A program made the translations under genes and the position numbers. From Lineus longissimus (Eukaryota > Nemertea > Pilidiophora > Heteronemertea > Lineidae): a stretch of DNA of 64,000 nt. The DNA lies in the NCBI RefSeq assembly GCF_910592395.1, contig NC_088319.1:4340001-4404000 (forward strand), written 5' to 3'. Within the stretch, counting starts at the first letter, position 1. Each line of letters begins with the position of its first letter. Under the pieces are notes generated by a model, which was not told the origin of the DNA, did no database searches, and saw nothing but the letters and a program-made list of their open reading frames with translations. Shown piece after piece: positions 1-8,002 of this stretch.

Positions 1-1381
1 GTGCGCAATGACCCCTAGATCCTGCCACTGATGTCGAACTGACATTTTGACACCTCGTTTACAGTTAGTGTTCAGCAAAATTACGGATGTAGAGCAAAAG
101 CACGCGTACCCCACATCGGACACAGGTTTTTTAATCGGCGCGTATTTCAATCTGTTTGCACATAATGATCATTTTAAAGCAGCACCCAGGAGCATCCTGG
201 GTGCGGTGCTGTTAAGGTACACCCAGCTTGGTCCTTGGTACACCTAGTGTGCACCCATGACGACACTTGCCCTTTTGACGACACTGGCTGTATTGCATGT
301 GTTAGGTCGACTGAAATATTGTGAAGGATAGACACCTACATGTAGATGTAGGTGACACTAGTTAATTTGTTTTAGCTATATCGTGTATTCAAAAATGCTC
401 AGAAACAATCACATGCAAAAAAATTTCTGAAGAAAATCTGTTGAGAAACCCTTTACCTTTACAGTATTCTAAACGGATTTTAATAGGTGCTATATAGGTT
501 TTTCATGTATGATTTAAAAAGTTATTTTAGTTATATAGAATTTCTATGTTTATAAAATACATAGACTATACTGTATATACTATATAGATTTTTTTTCACA
601 TGGGATCTTATAGTTTATAGGTTGTCCTTTACAAACCCTATACAGGTGCTATACCGGTATAGATTTTATATAGCCTTTTTTGGCCATTTTTGGCCATTTT
701 CTTTAAAGATTTGCTCCGGAGGATTTTGTCTGTGGTATAAGTTTGCAATGACACCATCAATATCTCGAGAAAGCAGGTAATCCAATCAAGAATTATATTG
801 CGTGTAAATGCAATTCATGACTACATGGGAGTTATTGCTGGTCCTGACCGACATTGACAGAGCTCTAGCAAGTTTAGTGTTTTCCTCATTTCAATTCATG
901 GCAATGGACATTAACGGAACTGATAGCAATTTAACTTTCGCAATCTTACGAGTTCAGTCAATTCTTCGATGTGGTATGGCATGCTCGAATATTCAGATGT
1001 GCGTTGCCTTTTTCACCACCCCCAAGAACGGCCATGCGGCCATGATCAAACGGAAACCTGCCATCTTCACAAGGATGCTGCTACCAAGGACTGGACTTGC
1101 AGAGGCGGGAAAACAGGGCATCGGCTTTGGAAAAAGCAGGTAGCCAATATTTCGGTTTTTATATTCGCAACCTATTTTGCAATAAAGACATAATTTGCTG
1201 TTGTTGCGTGCGCAACCGGTTAGACACTAGGACGGCGTTGCTCGCCCTACTGACAAGCTCGCACTGGACTGTTTGATATCGGAATTTCGTTAGTCCTAGA
1301 CTGGTTGCCTACCAGGGATGAAGAAGCCATATTTAGTATATTTAGTGTGTTGGGTTTATTTACAGCTAGTATGAATTACTC
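1..1381 (+). repeat. Host tandem-array unit A, left part (type-1 tail)
   Basis: This stretch is nearly identical to 33168-34478, with its first 60 bases also matching 32820 onward, so it is the tail of one copy of the 8-kb host unit. It contains the short hairpin-rich 'cacccagg' region (about 180-255), an AT-rich non-coding stretch, and a PAN-like ORF copy at 808-1143. Homology to the host unit stops abruptly at 1381, where the Polinton begins. The matching unit sequence after this point is absent on the far side of the Polinton. Confidence 0.85.
808..1143 (+). pseudogene. PAN/apple-like small ORF, copy A (frameshifted)
   Basis: Copy of a 128-codon ORF that is intact in units B and C (25508 and 33911). 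Here the C-terminal part is read in another frame because of a small indel near 1020-1035, so the tail 'CHLHKDAATKDW' of the intact copies is lost from this frame. The N-terminal segment is hydrophobic. It is followed by a Cys-rich core (RCGMACSNIQMC) spaced like a PAN/apple module. Whether any copy is expressed is unknown. Confidence 0.4.
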
Positions 1382-1499
1382 AGTAGTGTAAAAGTGACAG
1401 TTCTGGACCTGACCACAATTGACTGACTTTTCTTTCAGTCAAACACCAGTCAACACTTTTCTCATTTCCTTTCAGTTAAATCCTAGTCAAACAATTATT
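1382..1499. repeat. Outer left TIR segment, absent at the right end
   Basis: Starts with AGTAGTGTAAAAGTGACAG and carries extra copies of the AGTCAAACACCAGTCAA subrepeat. No reverse-complement counterpart exists at the right end, where matching stops at 19763. This is the only surviving copy of the natural element terminus. Confidence 0.7.
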
Positions 1500-1918
1500 C
1501 AGTCAAACACCAGTCAACACATAGTTGAAGAGCGACTCACAGTCAAATCCTAGTCAAACTATTTTACAACAGTCAAACACCAGTTAAAACCGGTCTTCAA
1601 TTTTGAAGACCGAACTCTCAGTCAAACACAGTCAAACACATTTTTCCCCAGTCAAAACACCAGTCAACCCGCTCTTCAACAGTCAAACACCAGTCAAACT
1701 ATTCTACAATTCTACAAACCGCTCGCTTCGCTCGCTGAACAACAATTCTACAATTCTACAAAAGTACACAACTTCTTCAACGGACACAAAATACATAACT
1801 TAATAAAAATTATTTTTTGTATATAATAAAGTATGTCCTTCCTCTCCGACGAACAACTTGAAACCCGTATCACACGATCGACAAATTATCTAAAGTGGAA
1901 AGAGCTCCCGTTGAACGT
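1500..1918. repeat. Left terminal inverted repeat of the Polinton
   Basis: Matches the reverse complement of 19344-19763 at about 97-98 percent by eye. It is built of repeated blocks of the form CAGTCAAACACCAGTCAA and CAGTCAAATCCTAGTCAA, and it contains the palindrome GCTCGCTTCGCTCGC near 1720. The inner end includes the promoter region and first 29 codons of the gene at 1833. A long ORF (1603-1803) across it is a by-product of the repeats and is not annotated as a gene. Confidence 0.9.
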
Positions 1919-2132
1919 ATGGTACAAAATCAACGCCTTAAAAGATTTGAGGACTAAAGTGGGTGAGTCAATGTTACTCACGCTGGAAGATTCGAAAGGT
2001 GACAATGTCACAGTGTGGTCAACGAGTGTCATTAAGCGAAAAATCACATCTGACCACCAGTATATACGGTCCACAGGTATGAAAGAGTCAATCAATGGTA
2101 AGAATTACTACGGGTTTGACCTGGTGGAATAA
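1833..2132 (+). CDS. Small OB-fold-like protein, possible ssDNA-binding protein (99 aa)
   Basis: A 99-residue protein starting inside the TIR. The pattern 'LPLNVWYKI.ALKDL.TK.GES.LLTLED..G..VTVW' followed by 'NGKNYYGFDLVE' resembles small OB-fold nucleic-acid-binding proteins. No catalytic motif is seen. It is one of only three plus-strand genes and has no TAAATG motif at its start, unlike the structural genes. Its first 29 codons are duplicated at 19344-19431 in the right TIR. An AT-rich hairpin follows its stop codon. Function is inferred from fold-like patterning only. Confidence 0.6.
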   Translation: MSFLSDEQLETRITRSTNYLKWKELPLNVWYKINALKDLRTKVGESMLLTLEDSKGDNVTVWSTSVIKRKITSDHQYIRSTGMKESINGKNYYGFDLVE

Positions 2133-2161
2133 TTTTATAAGCTCTTAAGCCTATAAAATTA
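2131..2161. terminator. AT-rich hairpin after the stop of the 1833 gene
   Basis: The arms AATTTTATAAG and CTATAAAATT pair immediately downstream of the stop codon. Similar hairpins lie after the other two plus-strand genes of the element (6839-6871 and 9561-9588). This suggests a transcript 3'-end signal. Confidence 0.5.
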
Positions 2162-2318
2162 CACCCACACTACTTTTGTCTGACTTGCTAAAATAGCCCA
2201 AACTGATTATCTCAGATGAAAGTCATGTCATTTCGGATACTTTGGGTGTGATAAGCCCTGCTTCTATCGTTTTCGCTCAATTGAGGATTATGTTAGAAGC
2301 TAAAATTTATCATTCAAT

Positions 2319-2347
2319 GGGTGGAATTTTATTGTAAAATTCCACCC
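2319..2347. terminator. Perfect 13-bp hairpin with 3-nt loop
   Basis: GGGTGGAATTTTA, loop TTG, TAAAATTCCACCC. It lies between the plus-strand gene ending at 2132 and the minus-strand gene ending at 2478, a convergent 3' junction. It abuts the duplicated gene fragment at 2348-2465. Confidence 0.55.
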
Positions 2348-2465
2348 ATTTATTATCCATAGCCAACAAGTGCTGCTAAAACTACAGAGTGGTAAATTGT
2401 GTTTCCAATATTTTTCGTATCGATCACTGTGCCATTTATTTTCACATTTTATTTTTTTTTTCTTC
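2348..2465 (-). pseudogene. Duplicated 5' fragment of the small membrane-protein gene at 5439
   Basis: The reverse strand here translates, with a shifted start and an early stop, to a near copy of the N-terminus of the 78-aa protein at 5439-5675 (shared string 'NTIYHS.VLAALV'). It includes the AAATAAATGG leader. It is a partial internal duplication of about 110 bp, ending where the perfect hairpin begins. It is too short to encode anything functional. Confidence 0.75.
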
Positions 2466-2477
2466 CAATTTTGGATA

Positions 2478-2897
2478 CTAGGATGTAATGATGAGCTCAA
2501 ATTCGCTCGCAGAAATAGTTCCATTATCAATGACTCTTGAAAGTAAATTATTGACATTATTTAAGCATGCTTTTTTCTTGGTTAAAATATCTAAATGTTT
2601 CTTCTCTTTTTTCCTTAACTGAGGGACTACAATTTTTCCAGACAACCCTAACACTGTACAAATGGCGGAAATTGGTATGCTTACTACATTTCCAATCACA
2701 GTCGCCGCACCAATCGATGCCACAGTGATGCTGGTGATATACATTCCAATTTCACAACCATGCAAGATTTGTCTGGCTTTCTTATATCTGCTATATAATT
2801 TTTTTCTTTCCCCAACATTAAGCTCTAATTCAGTAATTTTATCTTTAATTTTCTCAAGTCTAAATTCTTCAACACCAACACCATCGACATCATCCAT
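2478..2897 (-). CDS. Two-transmembrane protein with charged coiled-coil flanks (139 aa)
   Basis: The N-terminal ~45 residues are charged and helical (EKIKDKITELELNVGERKKL). Two hydrophobic segments follow (about residues 50-70 and 72-90), then a lysine-rich helix and a 'GTISASEFELI' tail. This layout resembles a small two-helix membrane protein recurrent in Polintons and other invertebrate elements. Its role is unknown, possibly membrane-associated assembly. The start is preceded by AAAATAAATGG, the leader motif of the structural genes. It lies directly downstream of the penton-like gene on the same strand, without a gap. Confidence 0.6.
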   Translation of the reverse strand: MDDVDGVGVEEFRLEKIKDKITELELNVGERKKLYSRYKKARQILHGCEIGMYITSITVASIGAATVIGNVVSIPISAICTVLGLSGKIVVPQLRKKEKKHLDILTKKKACLNNVNNLLSRVIDNGTISASEFELIITS

Positions 2898-3587
2898 TTA
2901 TTTTAACCGTAAATCAATTGAAACAGGTGTTAAAAATTCAATAGGCTCTTCATTCTGCTCTTTGATTTGAAGTTCAATATACTTATGGTCATACTGTTTG
3001 ATCTTTACTTTTTGCAGGGAGGTATATTCATGCATATCTCCATAATATTTACCTTTGGGAACAAATGTAGTAATAAGATCACTACGCTTTCCATTCACTA
3101 AATTTTTACTCGTATCGACAATATTACAAGAAATTCTGTACTCATGATGAGGTAAAAATTGACAAGGTTTATCACCTGTAATTTCTGAGCTTATAAAGGT
3201 ATTGTCTTCAAAAGTTATTCCTAATAATTCACCTAGTTCTTTATGGAGAACTACAGCAAATGGAGGCTCGACTTTAATTTAAATTTTACCTTCATTAGGT
3301 AAATAAGTTAACTCAAATTTATCAGAATGTCCTTTTTCACTCAGCGCTTCTTGTACTGCTTTATTGTAGGTAACTGGAGTATAAAATCCGTTGGGAATAG
3401 TGATCAAGTCTTGATTTGTATAGGCCCCATCAACAACAGTCGCAAATCGTAGATAATGATTTTTTTATTCTCTTGAAAAATTATAGTAAGTCATAGGGAT
3501 AATAGCCTTTTCAACTTTTACCGTTTTAAATGGTTGAATGCTCTCAGAGAGTTCACATCTTAATGTGTTGTGGAACCTAATGTTCAT
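2898..3587 (-). pseudogene. Penton-like minor capsid protein, interrupted by two in-frame stops
   Basis: One frame of 230 codons runs from an ATG at 3587 (within AAATAAATG) to the stop at 2898. Two single TAA codons interrupt it, near 3466 and near 3280, with coding continuing in the same frame. The ending 'IEFLTPVSIDLRLK' and the internal beta-rich blocks fit the Polinton minor capsid (single jelly-roll penton) family, which assembles at capsid vertices with the major capsid protein. Its start overlaps the end of the 3577-5016 gene by 11 nt, implying a compact transcription unit. The assignment rests on pattern and position. Confidence 0.65.
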
Positions 3588-5016
3588 TTATTTTAGAAGT
3601 AATTTTATTTGCTCTTTGTTTAATGACCCCCATATTGTTTGTCAATACTTGAACAATGACAAGAATAGTGACAGCCACTGCTATAATCAAATGCTCTGCT
3701 AAAAATCCTACTACACCAGCAGCTGCTTTCAAGAGAGTGGATACAATGGCTCCTAGAATTCCAGGGAGTGCTGCGAGAGCTTTTGAACCTAAGGAAAGTA
3801 ACCAATTTTTAAATTTTATCAGACCTTGCGTAATTTTACTAGGATGACCAGGTGTGCTAGGTCCTATAGGTTTACTAGGTCTATCAGGTCTTCCTGGTGT
3901 ATCAGGTTTAACTGGCTTAGAAGGTGCACTTGGTTTTACTAAAGAACCTACACCATACACGAAACTTGAACCAATGGCAGACAATGCTAAAATAACTGCA
4001 CTGACAATGGTGGCAAGTTTAAAGCCTTTCAATTTGAACAAAGCGCTAAGTCTGTCCCCTAAGGATTCTCTTGTATCATTGACTGTATCTCGTAAATTCA
4101 TAGCTAATCGTTTAAAAGCTCCCTTGCTTCTTTCAGTCAAATTAGTCACTTCATCTGCTTCTGCTTCATTAGCCACCTTTAAATTTTGTTCTTCAGGCTC
4201 AATTAAAGGCTGCATTTCAATATCGTCACTTTGTCTCAATGTGTTTATTTTATCTTTTAGTCTGTCACGTGTTCGACTATATTTTTCTTTAATAGCTTTA
4301 TTCTGGCGCCTGAAGTAGTCAATGACCTCATCTAATTTAGAATTCTTTGTTTTCATAGGTTCGTTTGAATTCAAAATGGCATCTTGGAGGTTGTCTACAT
4401 CATTAGAGTCAGCTTCAACGAGATTTGTTTCACCTGTATCAACATTGGTCTCTTGGAAGAGGTTGTAGTCAGTATTAGTAACAATAACTTCAGGCTCCAG
4501 TGGAATTACGTCCCTTATGTTATCTGAAGAACTAGATCTTGCTCCATCTTCGTAGGTCAATTGTCTTCTAGCTGTTTTTTCTCCAACATTTTCAAGTATT
4601 GGCGTTTCCCCATCATTATTTGGTCTAAAATATGACATGAGTTCTGATCTTCTTTTTACAGAACTAAGCAAATAAGGCTCTTTATTATTTCTTGTTAGCC
4701 TAATGCTCTCCCCACTTGAGTTGCGAAAAAATATTTCATTGATTTCATTAATTGTCAGTCTGTTACGCAGTTCGTTCATGTCTCCGCTTAATTTTAACTT
4801 ATTTCTACGCATAAATTTTTCTAAAAATCTTTCTTTTGCATCAATGATGACCTCTTCGTTCATTAAACTAGCTCTTGCAGGTCGTGGTACATCTCCAGTA
4901 AAATTATTCATAAGATTATCATTATTCGCCCCTTGTTGATCTGAGACATCTTCCGCATCCACAAATTCGGGATCTTCTTCATAGGCTGGATTTTCAATTT
5001 CTATGACATTCTCCAT
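3577..5016 (-). CDS. Large Polinton membrane or structural protein with proline repeats (479 aa)
   Basis: Residues 1-260 are acidic and low-complexity, and residues 225-290 are coiled-coil-like. A hydrophobic segment (about 340-360) is followed by a Pro/Lys/Gly-rich linker with PSKP- and TPGRP-type repeats (about 365-395). Two further hydrophobic segments lie near the C-terminus (about 405-460). There are no recognisable catalytic residues. Its position between the penton-like gene and the small capsid-associated genes suggests a virion or membrane protein. The start is in AAAATAAATGG. The frame is intact, unlike several neighbours. Confidence 0.6.
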   Translation of the reverse strand: MENVIEIENPAYEEDPEFVDAEDVSDQQGANNDNLMNNFTGDVPRPARASLMNEEVIIDAKERFLEKFMRRNKLKLSGDMNELRNRLTINEINEIFFRNSSGESIRLTRNNKEPYLLSSVKRRSELMSYFRPNNDGETPILENVGEKTARRQLTYEDGARSSSSDNIRDVIPLEPEVIVTNTDYNLFQETNVDTGETNLVEADSNDVDNLQDAILNSNEPMKTKNSKLDEVIDYFRRQNKAIKEKYSRTRDRLKDKINTLRQSDDIEMQPLIEPEEQNLKVANEAEADEVTNLTERSKGAFKRLAMNLRDTVNDTRESLGDRLSALFKLKGFKLATIVSAVILALSAIGSSFVYGVGSLVKPSAPSKPVKPDTPGRPDRPSKPIGPSTPGHPSKITQGLIKFKNWLLSLGSKALAALPGILGAIVSTLLKAAAGVVGFLAEHLIIAVAVTILVIVQVLTNNMGVIKQRANKITSKINEH

Positions 5017-5021
5017 TTATT

Positions 5022-5417
5022 TTAAATAAATTTTGATAACACCGCAGATCCAATGACACTGCCCGCAATATACATTTGTTCATACTTTTTCTGAGATTCA
5101 CTAGGTGTATAGAAATGCTTTAAAGTAGGTTCAGGATGGATGCTGTCGTAATAGCGGATAGAGTCTTTCATGTCTAACATGTCTGATTGTGCCTGATGTT
5201 TTTTCTGACGTTGTTCTGCAAGGAAGTCAAGGTGTTTAATTCTATTCTGTGACCACATCGCAGATTGTTTTTGTAATTTTTCTAATGCTAGGTCATGGCG
5301 CTTACGTTCAACTGCTGCATTCTGTTTATCAAATGCGTGAAAGAGAGCAGAACCTCCTACGAAAGCAGTCGCATTAGCTACTGCTCCAAAAATCGTCGAA
5401 AGTATCATTCCAGCCAT
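5022..5417 (-). CDS. Conserved Polinton capsid-associated protein (131 aa)
   Basis: The N-terminus (residues 2-28) is hydrophobic to amphipathic. Residues 30-75 form a charged helix rich in Gln, Lys and Arg, followed by 'HPEPTLKHFYTPSESQKKYEQ' and a hydrophobic tail. The 'DFYHPSE.QK' type block before a terminal hydrophobic helix is a recurrent feature of a small Polinton protein of unknown function. I recognise it from memory of the family, not from a search. The leader is TATAAATAAATGG. Confidence 0.6.
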   Translation of the reverse strand: MAGMILSTIFGAVANATAFVGGSALFHAFDKQNAAVERKRHDLALEKLQKQSAMWSQNRIKHLDFLAEQRQKKHQAQSDMLDMKDSIRYYDSIHPEPTLKHFYTPSESQKKYEQMYIAGSVIGSAVLSKFI

Positions 5418-5438
5418 TTATTTATAGAAGAAATTCAG

Positions 5439-5675
5439 TTAATTAGTGATGTTCTTTGGTAATTCTTGCTTTTCCAGATAACCTTTCGTAATAATAGCAA
5501 GCGACACTGCACCAGTGAGCTTAACAGCTTCCATTAGGTCAGGTTTACTAGGGTCTCCAATGTTTGACTTCAGTAGTTTCTTTGCAGCCATACCATAGCC
5601 AACAACAAGTGCTGCCAAAACTGCGGAATGGTAAATTGTATTACTGATTGTTTTTGTGTCAATGGTAGTGTCCAT
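5439..5675 (-). CDS. Conserved small Polinton membrane protein (78 aa)
   Basis: Hydrophobic segments at about residues 15-33 and 48-62 flank 'LLKSNIGDPSKPDLMEAVKL', a block I recognise from other Polintons. It probably inserts in a membrane or the virion interior. The leader is TATAAATAAATGG. A broken duplicate of its 5' end lies at 2348-2465. It sits 21 nt from the next structural gene on each side, in line with co-regulation. Confidence 0.62.
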   Translation of the reverse strand: MDTTIDTKTISNTIYHSAVLAALVVGYGMAAKKLLKSNIGDPSKPDLMEAVKLTGAVSLAIITKGYLEKQELPKNITN

Positions 5676-5699
5676 TTATTTATATGAAAAAAAATAAAA

Positions 5700-6014
5700 T
5701 TAAATTTCTAGCTTTGTATTACTGCGTTGAGCATCTCCATTAGTCTTTGCGTTACTCGATGAGTTTCTAGTACTCACCACGCTCACTTCGCTCGCTGCCC
5801 GTGAGTGTGAGCTGTAATACCACATAAATGCAGCTACACCAATACCACCTACCACAATTAAAGGATAGTAGTTCATAGCTTGTACGGCGTCTTGTTGTAC
5901 AGGCTTCTTCTTTCCTTTATTCAACTGACCTAATTTCTTACCCCATTCAACTCTCTTAGGGTTCTTTGGCTTTTCTTCAGTTGTTGTAATCTCTTTAGCT
6001 TGTACATCCGTCAT
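5700..6014 (-). CDS. Basic, single-TM Polinton protein (104 aa)
   Basis: The N-terminal 45 residues are very basic (KNPKRVEWGKKLGQLNKGKKK), a block shared with small DNA- or core-binding Polinton proteins. One transmembrane segment follows at about residues 50-67. The C-terminal tail is Ser-rich. Part of that tail (AASEVSV) is encoded by a copy of the element's GC-rich palindrome. The leader is TATAAATAAAATG, one base longer than the usual motif. Confidence 0.6.
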   Translation of the reverse strand: MTDVQAKEITTTEEKPKNPKRVEWGKKLGQLNKGKKKPVQQDAVQAMNYYPLIVVGGIGVAAFMWYYSSHSRAASEVSVVSTRNSSSNAKTNGDAQRSNTKLEI

Positions 6015-6033
6015 TTTATTTATATGAAAAAAT

Positions 6034-6182
6034 ATTAACGACTATTAGCGACTATTGACGACTATTAAAGTCATTATTAAAGTGACTATTAGCGACTATT
6101 AAAGTCATTATTAAAGTCATTATTAAAGTCATTATTAAAGTGACTATTGGCGGCTATTAAAGTCATTATTAAAGTGACTTAT
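6034..6182. repeat. Short tandem repeat array, unit close to ATTAAAGTCATT
   Basis: About a dozen near-copies of 12-nt and related units (TTATTAAAGTCA, GACTATTAGCG) fill the gap between divergent genes at 6014 and 6202. The location suggests a promoter or origin-like role, but that is inference. Confidence 0.7.
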
Positions 6183-6201
6183 ATTTAATTATTCTTCTAC
6201 T

Positions 6202-6840
6202 ATGAATAAAATGAGACCAGATATTAATTTTGACACATTTGATGAAATTTATGATAAAGTTGTTGAAGCACTGGCAGAAAATCCAATAGAGCTTACACTG
6301 TATCAAAATGAAATTTCAAACGCTACACATCTTAAAGAACAGCTCGAAATAGCAAAAAAATATGTGATCTTGTATTGCAAACATTGGATTTGTCAAGATT
6401 GTTATTCAACTGATCATGCTATACTAGATCATGAAGTAGTTTGCTATGATTGTGGAACGGTAGACAATGCTTATGATCCGCTCAATCATACACTGGATTT
6501 ATGGTCAAATACAATTAAAAAAAGCCCTATTCAGAGGTTCAACTATGGCATGGAAAGAACACACGTGATTGTGCCAACTAAATTTTCAAAATTTAAAGCC
6601 CAATATAAAGACGAGCTATTGTTCAAAACAATGGAATATAATATGATTGAAAAAGATTTTAAAACACTCGAAGCATTGTTTGATGAGAAGAAAGATGAAA
6701 TAAATAGGAAGAACTTCTTCACTAATAAATTTATACTGCAAAAATTACTTGAACACTACTTCTTGATTGAACAACCAAAAAAATTAACTCCATCATTAAA
6801 AAAGGTGTATGCTGAATTTAAACAGTTAAACTGGCCTTAA
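6202..6840 (+). CDS. Zinc-ribbon transcription factor, TFIIB-like / VLTF3-like candidate (212 aa)
   Basis: Cys64, Cys67, Cys81 and Cys84 form a C-x2-C-x13-C-x2-C ribbon ending CGTV, typical of TFIIB-type zinc ribbons. The C-terminal half is helical. Its closing stretch (FILQKLLEHYFLIEQPKKLTP) resembles the tail of poxvirus late transcription factor 3 (VLTF3), whose homologues occur widely in large DNA viruses. Such a factor would direct late gene transcription. It is encoded on the plus strand behind a tandem-repeat array and lacks the TAAATG leader of its neighbours, as expected for an intermediate or early gene. A second in-frame ATG is at codon 4. The family call is by pattern only. Confidence 0.6.
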   Translation: MNKMRPDINFDTFDEIYDKVVEALAENPIELTLYQNEISNATHLKEQLEIAKKYVILYCKHWICQDCYSTDHAILDHEVVCYDCGTVDNAYDPLNHTLDLWSNTIKKSPIQRFNYGMERTHVIVPTKFSKFKAQYKDELLFKTMEYNMIEKDFKTLEALFDEKKDEINRKNFFTNKFILQKLLEHYFLIEQPKKLTPSLKKVYAEFKQLNWP

Positions 6841-6871
6841 TTTTATAGGTTGTGTTAGACCTTATAAAATT
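6839..6871. terminator. AT-rich hairpin at a convergent gene junction
   Basis: AATTTTATAGGT pairs with ACCTTATAAAATT directly after the stop of the 6202 gene. It also overlaps the end of the opposing frame that finishes at 6870. Confidence 0.55.
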
Positions 6872-7355
6872 ATTGACACTCGCTCGCTTCGCTCGCTGCT
6901 CGTGAGAGTTCACTCGCTGCTACACTTCTCGTTGGTGCAGGTGCTTCCAATGCAGTTTCTGCAGTATTTGCTACAATTGTACCTGCAGCTAAAAGTGTTG
7001 GATTCATATATTGACCCAGTTGTTTCTTGATTTCATTGTTGACTATAACATTGTCATTTAATTGTCATTTAAGTTTTTTCTGGTCTAAATTTGGGAACAT
7101 CACACTCACAGCTTGCGTATATCCAAATATTAAATTAGATACTAAATCGTCAGCAATCTGTGTATTATAGCGCACTTTATATTCATTGAACATTTTTTCA
7201 AGGTTTTTCCCACTCGCCTTTTTGATAGTCGCTTCACTCGCTTTCATGCCTAATTTTGTTAAAAGTCCGCTTTGGTATTGTGCTAAAAGTTCTGTACGCA
7301 TCTCCGTTACCGAATCACACGAGTTGTCTACACACACGTCTACGCTTGTCTCCAT
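6870..7355 (-). pseudogene. Polinton protein of about 161 codons with one in-frame stop
   Basis: The intact-looking 96-aa frame (7065-7355) ends at TGA (7065-7067), but the same frame continues to a TAA at 6870-6872. The stop lies at an 11-bp tandem duplication (AAATGACAATT then AAATGACAATG). The N-terminal part is helical and charged. The extension contains 'QYMNPTLLAAGTIVANT', hydrophobic, and a tail partly encoded by the GCGAGCGAAGCGAGC palindrome. The function is unknown. The leader is TATATAAATGG. It lies next to the ATPase gene on the same strand. Confidence 0.6.
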
Positions 7356-7372
7356 TTATATATTACAAAATT

Positions 7373-7990
7373 TTACGAACACAGCGAGTACTCAAATGGT
7401 ATCTTTCTGCGTAGTAAAAGTCGCTTACCTGCATCAATTTGCGCAAGCACTCTGTCCTTTTCGCTATTGGGAATACAGCGATTTTCTTTAAACACTTGGT
7501 CCAGTGAACATTGATCATTCAACGTATGTATGACCATATGTTTACAATTTTCACGGAAGTCTTTTACGACTGCATTATATTTTTGAGTTAAAAGCCATAC
7601 AGAAATGCCAAAGTGTCGCCCAGAGAAAGCTAGTTCAGTTAATTTAGTGCATTTATTCTTTGCTTCCCACAAATTAGCACAATCGTCAATGATAAATAGT
7701 GATTGATGATCTTGACTTTTTAGTACATTAACAGCATCTTCTAAGCAAGCATTTAAATCGCTTAACACTAACTTAGATGGGTAAATATGTATATTTTTGT
7801 CTTGTGTAATCCATGCTCTATCTTAATAAGTTTTGTTCATGTCAATCGTAGGACAAAATATCACGATGTCATCGAATTTTTTCTGAAATTCTTGTTCTAG
7901 TAAGTCAAGTATAAAATATGTTTTCCCGCAATCAGTCATTCCAACAACTAACATGTTGAAAGGCAGATCACAAGAATGAAATGTTTCCAT
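7373..7990 (-). pseudogene. FtsK/HerA-type genome-packaging ATPase with one in-frame stop
   Basis: The frame has 205 codons from the ATG at 7990. Walker A GMTDCGKT is at residues 17-24, and a Walker B-like FIIDD is near residues 99-103. The block 'FCPTIDMNKTY' is typical of the Polinton packaging ATPase, which drives DNA into capsids. Codon 56 is TAA (7823-7825), at a place where relatives have a hydrophobic residue, and the frame is otherwise unbroken. The product would therefore be truncated before Walker B. The leader is AAAATAAATGG. It stands between the capsid gene and the 6870 gene. Confidence 0.85.
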
Positions 7991-8002
7991 TTATTTTACG
8001 CG

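Noticed and set aside
1603-1803. 66-aa ORF found at both Polinton ends
   Set aside because: It is encoded entirely by the AGTCAAACACC subrepeats and palindrome of the TIR, with no leader motif.
3854-4318. 154-aa plus-strand ORF opposite the 479-aa gene
   Set aside because: Antisense shadow of the proline-repeat region.
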